A stretch of 9,178 bases of DNA from an uncultured Oscillospiraceae bacterium (GTDB lineage Bacteria; Bacillota; Clostridia; Oscillospirales; Acutalibacteraceae): NCBI GenBank assembly GCA_900552985.1, contig USBP01000034.1, positions 1 to 9,178 on the forward strand, written 5' to 3'. A program made the position numbers and the translations under genes. The notes beneath the pieces were generated by a model, which was not told the origin of the DNA, searched no databases, and worked only from the letters and a program-made list of their open reading frames with translations. Positions 1 through 5,781 of the stretch are shown in pieces (position 1 is the first letter of the stretch; each line of letters starts with the position of its first letter).

Positions 1-5
1 CTCGC

Positions 6-1550
6 CTAGAGCGTATCCTGAAACACCGCCATCTGCTCCGCGTTGTAGCGGTCGACATTATCGGAGATGAACAGCAGGTTTCCAAAGATTTTATTCACCT
101 TTGCAATGATCTTACGCTGCGTCATATCAAGGCCCATATTATAATCGCGCAGCAGGAAAACATCCGGATCGTTGCAGAAAGCGCGCCCATCCAGCTGGCG
201 CCGGAAGATCGAGTTGTTGACGGCATTCTGCGTGGAGGCGTCCTCACGATGAGTGAGGTAGCCGTGCAGGGAAGGCTTCCAGCCCAGGCAGACATCCGCG
301 CCGATGCGGCAGAAATCCACCTTGCCATAGCAGGGCGCAAGCGGCACGCCGCAGCCGAGGATCAGCTTATCCCCCACGCATTCGCGGATGAAATCCATCG
401 CCTCGCACATCAGCTGCCCACGGGATTTATTATACTGCGGCAGGATGCAGGCAGCATAGAGGAAATCCAGCTTGACCATATCGTAGCCCCAGTCATTGAG
501 GATCACATCAAAGCAGTTGCGGATATACTGCGCCGCCTCTGGGTTATTGAAATCAATCGCGTAGAAGCCGCCCCAGTTCAAGCCCGCAACCACAGGCTTG
601 CCCTTCTCATTTTTAATCAGCCAATCCGGGTGCTTCTCTGCCACAGTCGAGTGATACTCACAGCCAAAAGGCGCAAGCCACAGGCCGGCCAGCATTCCCT
701 TCGCATGAATCTGATCAGCGACCGCCTTCATCCCGTTGGGAAACTTTTCGGGATTCGTGCTCAGCCAATCGCCAACAGCGGTCTGATACCCGTCGTCAAT
801 CTGGAAAATATCGATCTGCTCCGGCACCTTGGCCAGCGCCTCCAGATCGTCCGTCACGATTTTTTCATTGATATTCGGATAATAATTATACCAGGTAGTA
901 TAGCCGCACTTATGCTGCACGCGGGGCTTCGGCACCCCCATCACCTGGAAATAACGGTCAAACGCCTCGTCAAAGCCGCCGCGCAGGTGGACAATATCCA
1001 GCGCGTCATACGGCTCTGTCATCACGACGCCCTCCAGATCCTTCTCCACAATGAGCAAATTGCGGTTGCAGTCAAAATTAAAGACCGTGTAGCCGCTGCG
1101 CTCTGTCACGGAGCCAAAGAGATCAACCGTATCCCCGTTGCGCACATAGGAGTAGGAATAGCCGTGGAAAACGCCGCTCTCCTTCGGATAATCATGGAAG
1201 GTGTAGTCGCCGGATTTATCCAGGCTCATCTCCTGAATCCACGGCTTGCTCAAGGGGCTCAGATGCGTCATGCGCTCTGTCACAAAATACTCACGGCTAT
1301 CCGTCCAGGATTGATAGCCATTGACGAACACACGGCTATTCTCCTGATAAGGATAGCGGAACACCATGGCGAACTTGGTGAAAGAGACGGGCTCCTTTGG
1401 CAAAATCCGCACACGGACACGCCCGCCGTCATACTGCGTTAAAAGCGAAAAATAATCCGTCTCAAACGGCTGCTGCGCCTGTGTTTTCCCGCAGGTATGG
1501 TGCATTTGGCCGTTGGCGATATAGGCAAGCTGGAACCTGCACTCTTTCAT
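6..1550 (-). CDS. GH36-type alpha-galactosidase, C-terminus short
   Basis: Retaining alpha-galactosidase (glycoside hydrolase family 36, clan GH-D), expected to release terminal alpha-1,6-galactose from melibiose/raffinose-type oligosaccharides. No signal peptide is visible, so it is probably cytoplasmic. Residues about 1-205 form the N-terminal beta-rich domain and about 210-490 the (beta/alpha)8 barrel. Barrel motifs are IDDGYQ (251-256), WLAPFG (291-296), MVKLDF (358-363) with predicted nucleophile D362, and CRIGADV (414-420) with predicted acid/base D419; these match D327 and D387 of Thermotoga maritima GalA as I remember it. The ATG at 1548-1550 has AGGAG 9 nt upstream. Only about 95 residues follow the acid/base Asp, against about 165 in the T. 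maritima enzyme, so the C-terminal beta domain looks largely missing. The TAG stop lies 5 bases from the window edge, so this cannot be resolved here. Substrate preference within GH36 is inferred. Confidence 0.9.
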   Translation of the reverse strand: MKECRFQLAYIANGQMHHTCGKTQAQQPFETDYFSLLTQYDGGRVRVRILPKEPVSFTKFAMVFRYPYQENSRVFVNGYQSWTDSREYFVTERMTHLSPLSKPWIQEMSLDKSGDYTFHDYPKESGVFHGYSYSYVRNGDTVDLFGSVTERSGYTVFNFDCNRNLLIVEKDLEGVVMTEPYDALDIVHLRGGFDEAFDRYFQVMGVPKPRVQHKCGYTTWYNYYPNINEKIVTDDLEALAKVPEQIDIFQIDDGYQTAVGDWLSTNPEKFPNGMKAVADQIHAKGMLAGLWLAPFGCEYHSTVAEKHPDWLIKNEKGKPVVAGLNWGGFYAIDFNNPEAAQYIRNCFDVILNDWGYDMVKLDFLYAACILPQYNKSRGQLMCEAMDFIRECVGDKLILGCGVPLAPCYGKVDFCRIGADVCLGWKPSLHGYLTHREDASTQNAVNNSIFRRQLDGRAFCNDPDVFLLRDYNMGLDMTQRKIIAKVNKIFGNLLFISDNVDRYNAEQMAVFQDTL

Positions 1551-1621
1551 TACTCAAAACTCCTGTCCGATTAATTTTTCATGCGCAGGCATCATAAACC
1601 ATAGCTCATTGCGCATCTCCT

Positions 1622-1649
1622 ATTATACATTTTTTTTGTATGGTGTAAA
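1622..1649 (-). promoter_or_regulatory. sigma-A promoter of the alpha-galactosidase gene
   Basis: Reading the minus strand, TTTACA (1644-1649) is followed after 16 bp by TATAAT (1622-1627). Transcription would start near 1615 and give a 5' leader of about 65 nt. I found no obvious catabolite-repression (cre) site or clear operator palindrome near it. Confidence 0.7.
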
Positions 1650-1768
1650 GTAGATTTCCGATTTGAAAAATGAAGAATTTGTAAAAAAGATCGATGAAGC
1701 CTTCCCGGCCACTCTTTGGCATATGTCGATTTATTTCTATATTTCGCACAATTTTTTTATCTATCTGG

Positions 1769-1797
1769 TTGAAATACTATTCGTATCGTCTTATAAT
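1769..1797 (+). promoter_or_regulatory. sigma-A promoter of the PRTase-fold gene
   Basis: TTGAAA (1769-1774), a 17-bp spacer and a perfect TATAAT (1792-1797). Transcription would start near 1804, about 33 nt before the ATG at 1837. Its position rules out translation from the upstream in-frame ATG at 1663. Confidence 0.82.
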
Positions 1798-1836
1798 AAA
1801 ATAAGAACTGGTTATTGTAAAAGGAGGAGGCATATC

Positions 1837-2487
1837 ATGGCCAACATGGAAAGCCGGGCTTTTACCGTTAAATCAGAGGCCAACCCGCACATTCAAATCG
1901 AGGCGGTACCGGGCCACTTTGTCACCAGCCATTCTCATATCAATTATTATTTAAACATTTCAAAGGTCAAGCACGAGCATGCCATGGCGCGAGAAGCGGC
2001 GGCGTTGCTCGCCGCGCCCTATTTACACTATGAGCTGATTGATACCATCGTATGCATGGAAGGCAGCGAAATCCTGGGGGCATTTCTGGCGCGGGAGCTG
2101 ACCAAATCCGGCATGTGCTCCATCAATCAGGGGAGTAGCCTGTTTGTCCTCTCGCCGGAATATGACTCCAACGGACAAATGTTTTTCCGAGAAAATTTGC
2201 AGCCAATGGTGGCGGATAAAAGTGTCCTGCTGCTGATCTCCACGGTATCGACCGGCAAAACCATCCGCCGTGCGCTCGACTGCATCCGCTATTTCGGCGG
2301 GCGCACCTGCGGGATTGCATCCGTTTTCAGCGCCATTGAGCAGGTGGAAGGCATTGAAATTCATGCGCTTTTCACAACGAAGGAATTGCCGGATTACGCC
2401 TCTTGCTCCGCAGCGGATTGCCCGGATTGTAAAGCACATAAGCCGATTGACGCAATGGTCAACAGCTTTGGATACTCCAAGCTTTAA
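1837..2487 (+). CDS. Phosphoribosyltransferase-fold protein, orotate PRTase-like
   Basis: A 216-aa soluble protein resembling the type I phosphoribosyltransferases that clostridial genomes often label orotate phosphoribosyltransferase. The ATG at 1837 follows AAGGAGGAGG (1821-1830), and the promoter lies within the longer open frame, so the upstream ATG at 1663 is not used. The stretch VLLLISTVSTGKT (130-142) sits where PRTases have their PRPP-binding motif, hydrophobic strand-(D/E)D-x-x-(S/T)-T-G-x-(S/T). The TG-K-T loop is kept, but the two acidic residues that contact the PRPP ribose hydroxyls are replaced by I134-S135. MEGSEILGAFLARELTK (74-90) resembles the earlier strand-loop-helix of the fold. 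Near the C-terminus is CX4CX2C (C190, C195, C198) followed by H201, a possible metal site. The gene is monocistronic and no pyr genes are nearby, so a pyrimidine role is unsupported. It may bind nucleotides or regulate rather than catalyse. Fold assignment is fairly safe; function is open. Confidence 0.75.
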   Translation: MANMESRAFTVKSEANPHIQIEAVPGHFVTSHSHINYYLNISKVKHEHAMAREAAALLAAPYLHYELIDTIVCMEGSEILGAFLARELTKSGMCSINQGSSLFVLSPEYDSNGQMFFRENLQPMVADKSVLLLISTVSTGKTIRRALDCIRYFGGRTCGIASVFSAIEQVEGIEIHALFTTKELPDYASCSAADCPDCKAHKPIDAMVNSFGYSKL

Positions 2488-2523
2488 CGCCAATCTGCCT
2501 TTCTGCACATAACGCCAATTTGC
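2485..2523 (+). repeat. Imperfect 14-bp direct repeat at the PRTase-fold gene stop
   Basis: TAACGCCAATCTGC (2485-2498, beginning with the stop codon) recurs as TAACGCCAATTTGC (2510-2523) with one mismatch, 25 bp apart. It looks like a small local duplication; no function is evident. Confidence 0.5.
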
Positions 2524-2584
2524 AACAGGTATGCCGGATGCCCTGCGATCCCGCAAGGAGCGCAGCCCCGTACAGCCGTCGGTT

Positions 2585-2626
2585 GAAAGCAGTAAACAGG
2601 CCGGAGCCCATTTCTGAGCTCCGGCC
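2585..2626 (-). terminator. Hairpin terminator after the SPFH gene
   Basis: GGCCGGAGC (2599-2607) pairs perfectly with GCTCCGGCC (2618-2626) around a 10-nt loop. It lies 36 nt past the SPFH stop. The minus-strand tail TGTTTACTGCTTTC is only moderately U-rich. The plus-strand tail AAACTATTTTG could make it bidirectional and also serve the convergent PRTase-fold gene. Confidence 0.6.
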
Positions 2627-2662
2627 AAACTATTTTGCTGTGATAAAACAGCTATGCCCGCT

Positions 2663-3592
2663 TTATTCCTTACGCAGCAGTTCTCCCGCGCTTGTGGCAA
2701 GCCCAGCGAGCGACTGGATATCCGACGGGATGATGATCTTCGTCGCCTGCCCATCCGCCGCCTTCTGGAAGGCCTCCAGGCTCTTGATTGCGATTACGCC
2801 CTCACCCGGCGCCGCTTCGTTAATCATGCGAATCCCCTCGGCCTCCGCCTTTTGCACGGCCAGGATTGCCTGCGCCTCGCCTTCCGCCTCGCGGATCTTC
2901 GCCTCCTTGACAGCCTCAGCGTGCAGGATTGCGGCCTGCTTCTCGCCTTCCGCCGCAAGGATCTGGCTTTCCTTCTGGCCCTCTGCCACCAGAATTTTGC
3001 TGGCCTTCTCGCCCTCAGCACGCAGGATAGATTCGCGGCGCTGACGCTCCGCCTTCATCTGCTTCTCCATCGCATCCTGAATCTCGGCGGGCGGTACGAT
3101 GTTTTTCAGCTCCACACGGTTGACCTTAATCCCCCAGGGATCTGTCGCCTCGTCGAGGATCCCGCGAATTTTCGCGTTGATCGTATCACGGGAGGTGAGC
3201 GTATGGTCGAGCTCCAGCTCGCCAATGATATTCCGCAGGGTGGTTGCTGTCAGGTTCTCAATTGCGGAAATCGGGCGCTCCACGCCGTAGGTATACAGCT
3301 TTGGATCCGTAATCTGAAAGAAGATGACCGTATCGATCTGCATCGTTACGTTATCCTTCGTGATCACAGGCTGCGGCGGAAAATCCGCCACCTGCTCTTT
3401 GAGGGAAACAACCTTTGCAACGCGCTCCAGAAACGGGATTTTCACATGCAGACCGGTTTCCCATGTGGTGCGGTAGGCCCCCAGGCGCTCCAGCACATAC
3501 GCCTTAGACTGCGGCACAATCTTGATGTTCAGCACAACAATCAGCAGAATAAACAGCACGATCGCCAGTAACACATAGATAATCCATTCCAT
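2663..3592 (-). CDS. SPFH/band-7 (stomatin/QmcA-like) membrane scaffold protein
   Basis: A 309-aa membrane-anchored SPFH-domain protein of the stomatin/paraslipin (QmcA, YbbK) group. Such proteins oligomerise into membrane cages or microdomains and associate with proteases and NfeD proteins. Residues about 3-22 are a single N-terminal hydrophobic anchor. The SPFH domain spans about 24-180, with family-typical stretches ERLGAYRTTWETGLH (35-49) and VNRVELKNIVPP (157-168). Residues 180-253 are a charged Ala/Glu/Lys coiled coil with AEG or AEA recurring at 192, 203, 214, 225 and 236, an exact 11-residue period. A hydrophobic tail follows (IIIPSDIQSLAGL, 286-298). The ATG has GAGGAGG 8 nt upstream (3601-3607). 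The NfeD gene ends 57 nt upstream on the same strand, the standard NfeD-SPFH pairing. The exact client is unknown. Confidence 0.93.
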   Translation of the reverse strand: MEWIIYVLLAIVLFILLIVVLNIKIVPQSKAYVLERLGAYRTTWETGLHVKIPFLERVAKVVSLKEQVADFPPQPVITKDNVTMQIDTVIFFQITDPKLYTYGVERPISAIENLTATTLRNIIGELELDHTLTSRDTINAKIRGILDEATDPWGIKVNRVELKNIVPPAEIQDAMEKQMKAERQRRESILRAEGEKASKILVAEGQKESQILAAEGEKQAAILHAEAVKEAKIREAEGEAQAILAVQKAEAEGIRMINEAAPGEGVIAIKSLEAFQKAADGQATKIIIPSDIQSLAGLATSAGELLRKE

Positions 3593-3649
3593 TTAAAATG
3601 CCTCCTCAATTTTTTGAAACAGGGAACCCCTGTTCTGCTCAGACAAGCC

Positions 3650-4105
3650 TTATTCCATTTCGCCCGGCGTGCGGGTAACCATCACCTTGACGCCTTCGAT
3701 CGACTGAATGGTAACGCTCTCTCCCTTCGCAATCCTTTCTCCGCTTTGGGAGCGCGCCGTCCAGACAGCGCCTTTGACATTGACGAGCCCTGTGCCGAAA
3801 GCGTTATTGATCTCCTCCGTGACAATGCCCGTCTGGCCGATACAGCGGTCTGCATTGGTTGGCTGCACCTTCGCATTGACCACTTTTTTTACCAATGGAC
3901 GCGTTACCAGCAGGCAAGCGGCGGCCACCACTACAAACACAACCCACTGCACCACTATGTTCGCGCCTGCGATATTCGCAATGAGGGCGGCAAGGCTGCC
4001 CACGGCGAACCAGATGGTAACGAGCTGGACTGTGACCGCCTCAATAACGGTGAACGCAACCATCAGCCCAATCCAGACAAACAACATGATCGTGCCCGAT
4101 TCCAA
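3650..4105 (-). CDS. NfeD-family membrane protein (short type), TTG start
   Basis: A 151-aa NfeD-like protein, the usual partner of the SPFH protein encoded next. The first about 75 residues hold hydrophobic membrane segments (for example IMLFVWIGLMVAFTVIEAV and VVQWVVFVVVAAACLLV) ending in a basic TRPLVKKVV. Residues about 85-145 match the soluble OB-fold NfeD C-domain: IGQTGIVTE, GLVNVKGAVWTARS, IAKGESVTIQSIEGVKVMV. No ClpP-like serine protease domain is present, so this is the short form. The start is the TTG at 4103-4105, which has AAAGGAG (4115-4121) 9 nt upstream. The next in-frame ATG (4085-4087) is too far from any Shine-Dalgarno, and the ATG in the spacer is out of frame. The DUF1836 gene ends 58 nt upstream, consistent with an operon. 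Gene symbol withheld because naming in Clostridia is inconsistent. Confidence 0.88.
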   Translation of the reverse strand: MESGTIMLFVWIGLMVAFTVIEAVTVQLVTIWFAVGSLAALIANIAGANIVVQWVVFVVVAAACLLVTRPLVKKVVNAKVQPTNADRCIGQTGIVTEEINNAFGTGLVNVKGAVWTARSQSGERIAKGESVTIQSIEGVKVMVTRTPGEME

Positions 4106-4114
4106 AGCATATTT

Positions 4115-4121
4115 CTCCTTT
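4115..4121 (-). promoter_or_regulatory. Ribosome binding site fixing the NfeD TTG start
   Basis: AAAGGAG on the minus strand, 9 nt before the TTG at 4103-4105. No in-frame ATG lies at a workable distance. Confidence 0.7.
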
Positions 4122-4145
4122 CTGAAAATATTGGCGCACAGCCAG

Positions 4146-4172
4146 GGAGGCAAGGGCCCTTATTCAGCCTCC
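4146..4172 (-). other. Possible intercistronic hairpin between DUF1836 and NfeD genes
   Basis: GGAGGC (4146-4151) and GCCTCC (4167-4172) are complementary and enclose the palindrome AAGGGCCCTT (4152-4161). One arm covers the last codons of the DUF1836 gene. There is no U-run right after it, so it is more likely a processing or stability element, or chance, than a terminator. Confidence 0.3.
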
Positions 4173-4730
4173 GAGTATGGCGCTCATCTCCATCTCCGCC
4201 TTTTGCTTGAGTCTGGAGGAGATGCAGGCGAACGTCATGATCCTGAGCGTTTTTGCGAGCTTTTCGCGGGAATCCGCCGCCGGGCCTTGGTAGCCGGCGA
4301 TATGGGAGGCAATCACTTCATCGATCTTCCTGTCATCCAGAACCGGCGAATCCTCCAACTGGAAGACAATCGCACACAGGTAATCATAGAGCGCGCCATC
4401 CGGAATAATGTCGTCGGAACTATCCTCTACACTGCCGTTGACATATTGCATCAGTTGCACGATCCGGTCAAGCTGGAGCGAGGCGCGTAATGCATTGATC
4501 AGGATAATCCGCATCACCTGGCGCTCTCCATACCGCTTCGACTTCGGCCTGGCCACCCAGCCGCGCTTGACCCAGTTTTGCACGGTGGAGTTTTCAAGCC
4601 CTGTCAGCTCGCGGATCTGGGAAAGCGTCAGCCCTTTTGTGATCGCCAGAATCGGCTCAATCACGCCGTATGCGCTGCGCAGATCCGCTTGATCCCGCGT
4701 AAGCAACGTCCCGGGAAGAGTCTGAAACAT
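4164..4730 (-). CDS. DUF1836-family MerR-like HTH protein
   Basis: A 188-aa protein of the Firmicutes DUF1836 family, presumed DNA-binding regulators of unknown target. Residues 34-55 (LTLSQIRELTGLENSTVQNW) form a helix-turn-helix of MerR type. A basic wing follows at VKRGWVARPKSKRYGERQV (54-72), with the helix VMRIILINALRASLQLDRI behind it and the family-typical VNGSVEDSSDDIIP (97-110). Residues about 111-188 are a helical C-terminal domain with no recognisable ligand motif. The ATG at 4728-4730 has AAAAGGAG (4741-4748) 10 nt upstream, and its promoter lies just beyond, so the longer frame from 4784 is not used. It is the first gene of a probable operon with NfeD and SPFH, which suggests a link to envelope or membrane state. 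That link is an inference from gene order. Confidence 0.85.
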   Translation of the reverse strand: MFQTLPGTLLTRDQADLRSAYGVIEPILAITKGLTLSQIRELTGLENSTVQNWVKRGWVARPKSKRYGERQVMRIILINALRASLQLDRIVQLMQYVNGSVEDSSDDIIPDGALYDYLCAIVFQLEDSPVLDDRKIDEVIASHIAGYQGPAADSREKLAKTLRIMTFACISSRLKQKAEMEMSAILGG

Positions 4731-4774
4731 CCTCAGCCATCTCCTTTTCTGAACGGATCTCATTTGATGGCTAT

Positions 4775-4803
4775 AGCATATCATAGGTTCATCTGAACTT
4801 CAA
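4775..4803 (-). promoter_or_regulatory. Sigma-A promoter of the DUF1836-NfeD-SPFH operon
   Basis: On the minus strand, TTGAAG (4798-4803), a 17-bp spacer and TATGCT (4775-4780), with TG one base before the -10 (extended -10). The leader is about 38 nt. The AT-rich DNA directly upstream could act as an UP element. Confidence 0.65.
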
Positions 4804-5032
4804 ATATAATTTTTAGACTATTTAAAGAGTTTTATGGATTGCTTTTTATTCCATTTGTATTTATCTCTCTTTTTTTAATAAAATCTCTTTTTTTCTCCTG
4901 TTTGCTCTGTTTTTCTTTTATCTGAAACAGTTCCCGTTTTTAGGATCGTTTATGTATATGCTGCTTTGCATATTATTCTTTAATAAGATAATGAAAAAAT
5001 TATGAATTTCTAAAATAAATAGAGCATTTGCA
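4804..5032. other. AT-rich intergenic DNA with spaced T-tracts
   Basis: No gene is supported between the divergent DUF1836 (from 4730) and IreB (from 5096) genes. CTCTTTTTTT occurs at 4867-4876 and again at 4885-4894, 18 bp apart, with a related CTCTGTTTTTC at 4905-4915. A small hairpin ATATGC-N6-GCATAT lies at 4956-4973. The base composition is far more AT-rich than the flanking genes. The evenly spaced T-tracts suggest bent DNA or upstream promoter elements. Confidence 0.45.
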
Positions 5033-5061
5033 TTGTTTTTCATGTAAAACTCGTATATAAT
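5033..5061 (+). promoter_or_regulatory. Sigma-A promoter of the IreB gene
   Basis: TTGTTT (5033-5038), a 17-bp spacer and a perfect TATAAT (5056-5061). Transcription would start near 5068, giving a leader of about 28 nt. Confidence 0.7.
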
Positions 5062-5082
5062 AAACATTGATACGTAATAGAC

Positions 5083-5090
5083 GGGGGTGG
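5083..5090 (+). promoter_or_regulatory. Ribosome binding site deciding the IreB TTG start
   Basis: GGGGGTGG lies 5 nt before the TTG at 5096. The in-frame GTG at 5087 falls inside this Shine-Dalgarno-like sequence and so has no usable site of its own. Confidence 0.55.
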
Positions 5091-5095
5091 ACGCA

Positions 5096-5341
5096 TTGAC
5101 GGACAAAACGATTCAATTTTCGATTAAGGAAGAGCGCGACGAAGAAATGCGCCAGGTGCTGCGCACGGTTTATGATGCGCTGAACGAAAAAGGATATAAT
5201 CCGATCAGCCAGATCGTCGGATATATTTTATCGGAGGATCCCACTTATATTACAACGCACAACAATGCGAGAAGCCTGATCCGCAAGCTGGATCGTGATG
5301 AACTGCTGCAAACGCTGGTGCGCTGCTACCTTGACGCATAG
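5096..5341 (+). CDS. ireB: IreB-family regulatory phosphoprotein (UPF0297)
   Basis: A small (81-aa) cytoplasmic protein of the IreB/UPF0297 family. In Enterococcus faecalis IreB is phosphorylated on N-terminal threonines by the PASTA kinase IreK and modulates cephalosporin resistance. Here the N-terminus reads MTDKTIQF, with two threonines three residues apart in the position expected for those sites. The core [20 protein letters not shown] and the following [14 protein letters not shown] are highly typical of the family. I chose the TTG at 5096 because GGGGGTGG stands 5 nt upstream; a GTG at 5087 would add three residues. The family often sits beside ruvX and a DUF1292 gene, but here a terminator follows directly and neither partner is in the window. 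Confidence 0.93.
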   Translation: MTDKTIQFSIKEERDEEMRQVLRTVYDALNEKGYNPISQIVGYILSEDPTYITTHNNARSLIRKLDRDELLQTLVRCYLDA

Positions 5342-5362
5342 CGTTTTCAGGCTGCCAGTTGT

Positions 5363-5397
5363 AACCGGCTCCGTCCACAGGCGGGGCCGGTTCTTTG
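5363..5397 (+). terminator. Intrinsic terminator after the IreB gene
   Basis: An 11-bp stem with one G-T wobble pairs 5363-5373 (AACCGGCTCCG) with 5382-5392 (CGGGGCCGGTT) around an 8-nt loop, followed by CTTTG. It starts 21 nt after the stop codon. Its tail overlaps the -35 element of the next promoter. Confidence 0.75.
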
Positions 5398-5423
5398 ACA
5401 ACAGGGCGAAAATATGTTATGAT
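5395..5423 (+). promoter_or_regulatory. Very strong sigma-A promoter of the 99-aa protein gene
   Basis: Consensus TTGACA (5395-5400), a 17-bp spacer and TATGAT (5418-5423), with TGT immediately before the -10 (extended -10). This is one of the two best promoters in the window. Confidence 0.85.
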
Positions 5424-5430
5424 AATGGCG

Positions 5431-5451
5431 TATCAAACTGGTTATTTGATA
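5431..5451 (+). promoter_or_regulatory. Perfect 7-bp palindrome at the transcript 5' end
   Basis: TATCAAA (5431-5437) and TTTGATA (5445-5451) are exact inverted repeats around CTGGTTA. They begin about 8 bp after the -10, at the expected transcription start. It could be a repressor operator overlapping +1 or a 5'-end RNA stem-loop. It ends 3 nt before the ribosome binding site. Confidence 0.5.
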
Positions 5452-5454
5452 GAT

Positions 5455-5462
5455 AAAGGAGG
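5455..5462 (+). promoter_or_regulatory. Ribosome binding site for the 99-aa protein TTG start
   Basis: AAAGGAGG, 8 nt before the TTG at 5471. No in-frame ATG is near. Confidence 0.8.
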
Positions 5463-5470
5463 AAACGGAA

Positions 5471-5770
5471 TTGGCGGATAGCAAGAAGAAATCGCCGTTT
5501 TTAATGTATAAGGGCCGTCCCCTGGTGCGCAAAGGCAATACGCTTTATTATGGAAATATGTCTGATCCGTTTGTAATCATGATGCAGATTACCAGCACAA
5601 AAAAGGTGCAGGAGCTTGACGTGGCGAACAAAGTGACTGTACAACTGATGAGCACCGATCCAAATGCCCGCCCCCGCGAGCGGATTGTGAAGAAAAGTGA
5701 GAAAAACGGCCTGTATGACGCGATGGATGTCGGCTCCATCTGGTTAGACCGGGCATTGCAAAAAGGATAA
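5471..5770 (+). CDS. Unrecognised small basic protein, TTG start
   Basis: A 99-aa protein I cannot assign to a named family; I believe similar proteins occur in clostridial genomes. The TTG at 5471 follows AAAGGAGG (5455-5462) with 8 nt between. The N-terminus is basic (ADSKKKSPF). A likely beta-rich part follows, LMYKGRPLVRKGNTLYYGNM (11-30), then SDPFVIMMQI (31-40), KVTVQLMSTD (54-63) and a C-terminal helix DAMDVGSIWLDRALQKG (83-99). It has roughly eight more Lys/Arg than Asp/Glu, no cysteines, no signal peptide and no membrane segment, so it is probably a soluble, possibly nucleic-acid-associated protein. It stands alone between a strong promoter and a strong terminator, which suggests high expression. 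The function is unknown. Confidence 0.85.
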   Translation: MADSKKKSPFLMYKGRPLVRKGNTLYYGNMSDPFVIMMQITSTKKVQELDVANKVTVQLMSTDPNARPRERIVKKSEKNGLYDAMDVGSIWLDRALQKG

Positions 5771-5781
5771 AGAACCCACCC

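Noticed and set aside
6..8. TAG of the alpha-galactosidase read as a recoded sense codon
   Set aside because: The IreB gene ends normally at TAG in the same window and no recoding machinery or motif is visible; truncation is simpler.
249..1442. 397-codon plus-strand open frame
   Set aside because: Antisense shadow of the alpha-galactosidase gene, no family signature and no suitable ribosome binding site.
1663..1836. Upstream extension of the PRTase-fold protein from an in-frame ATG
   Set aside because: The TTGAAA/TATAAT promoter lies inside it and a strong ribosome binding site serves the ATG at 1837.
2654..3571. 305-codon plus-strand open frame
   Set aside because: Antisense shadow of the SPFH gene; its length comes from the Ala/Glu/Lys-rich codons of the coiled coil.
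4106..4153. NfeD start at the far upstream ATG (4153)
   Set aside because: It has no Shine-Dalgarno, and the extra residues are not membrane-like; AAAGGAG fits the TTG at 4105 instead.
4918..5106. 62-codon minus-strand open frame in the AT-rich gap
   Set aside because: Composition-driven frame of Ile, Asn, Tyr and Phe crossing the IreB promoter; no family resemblance.
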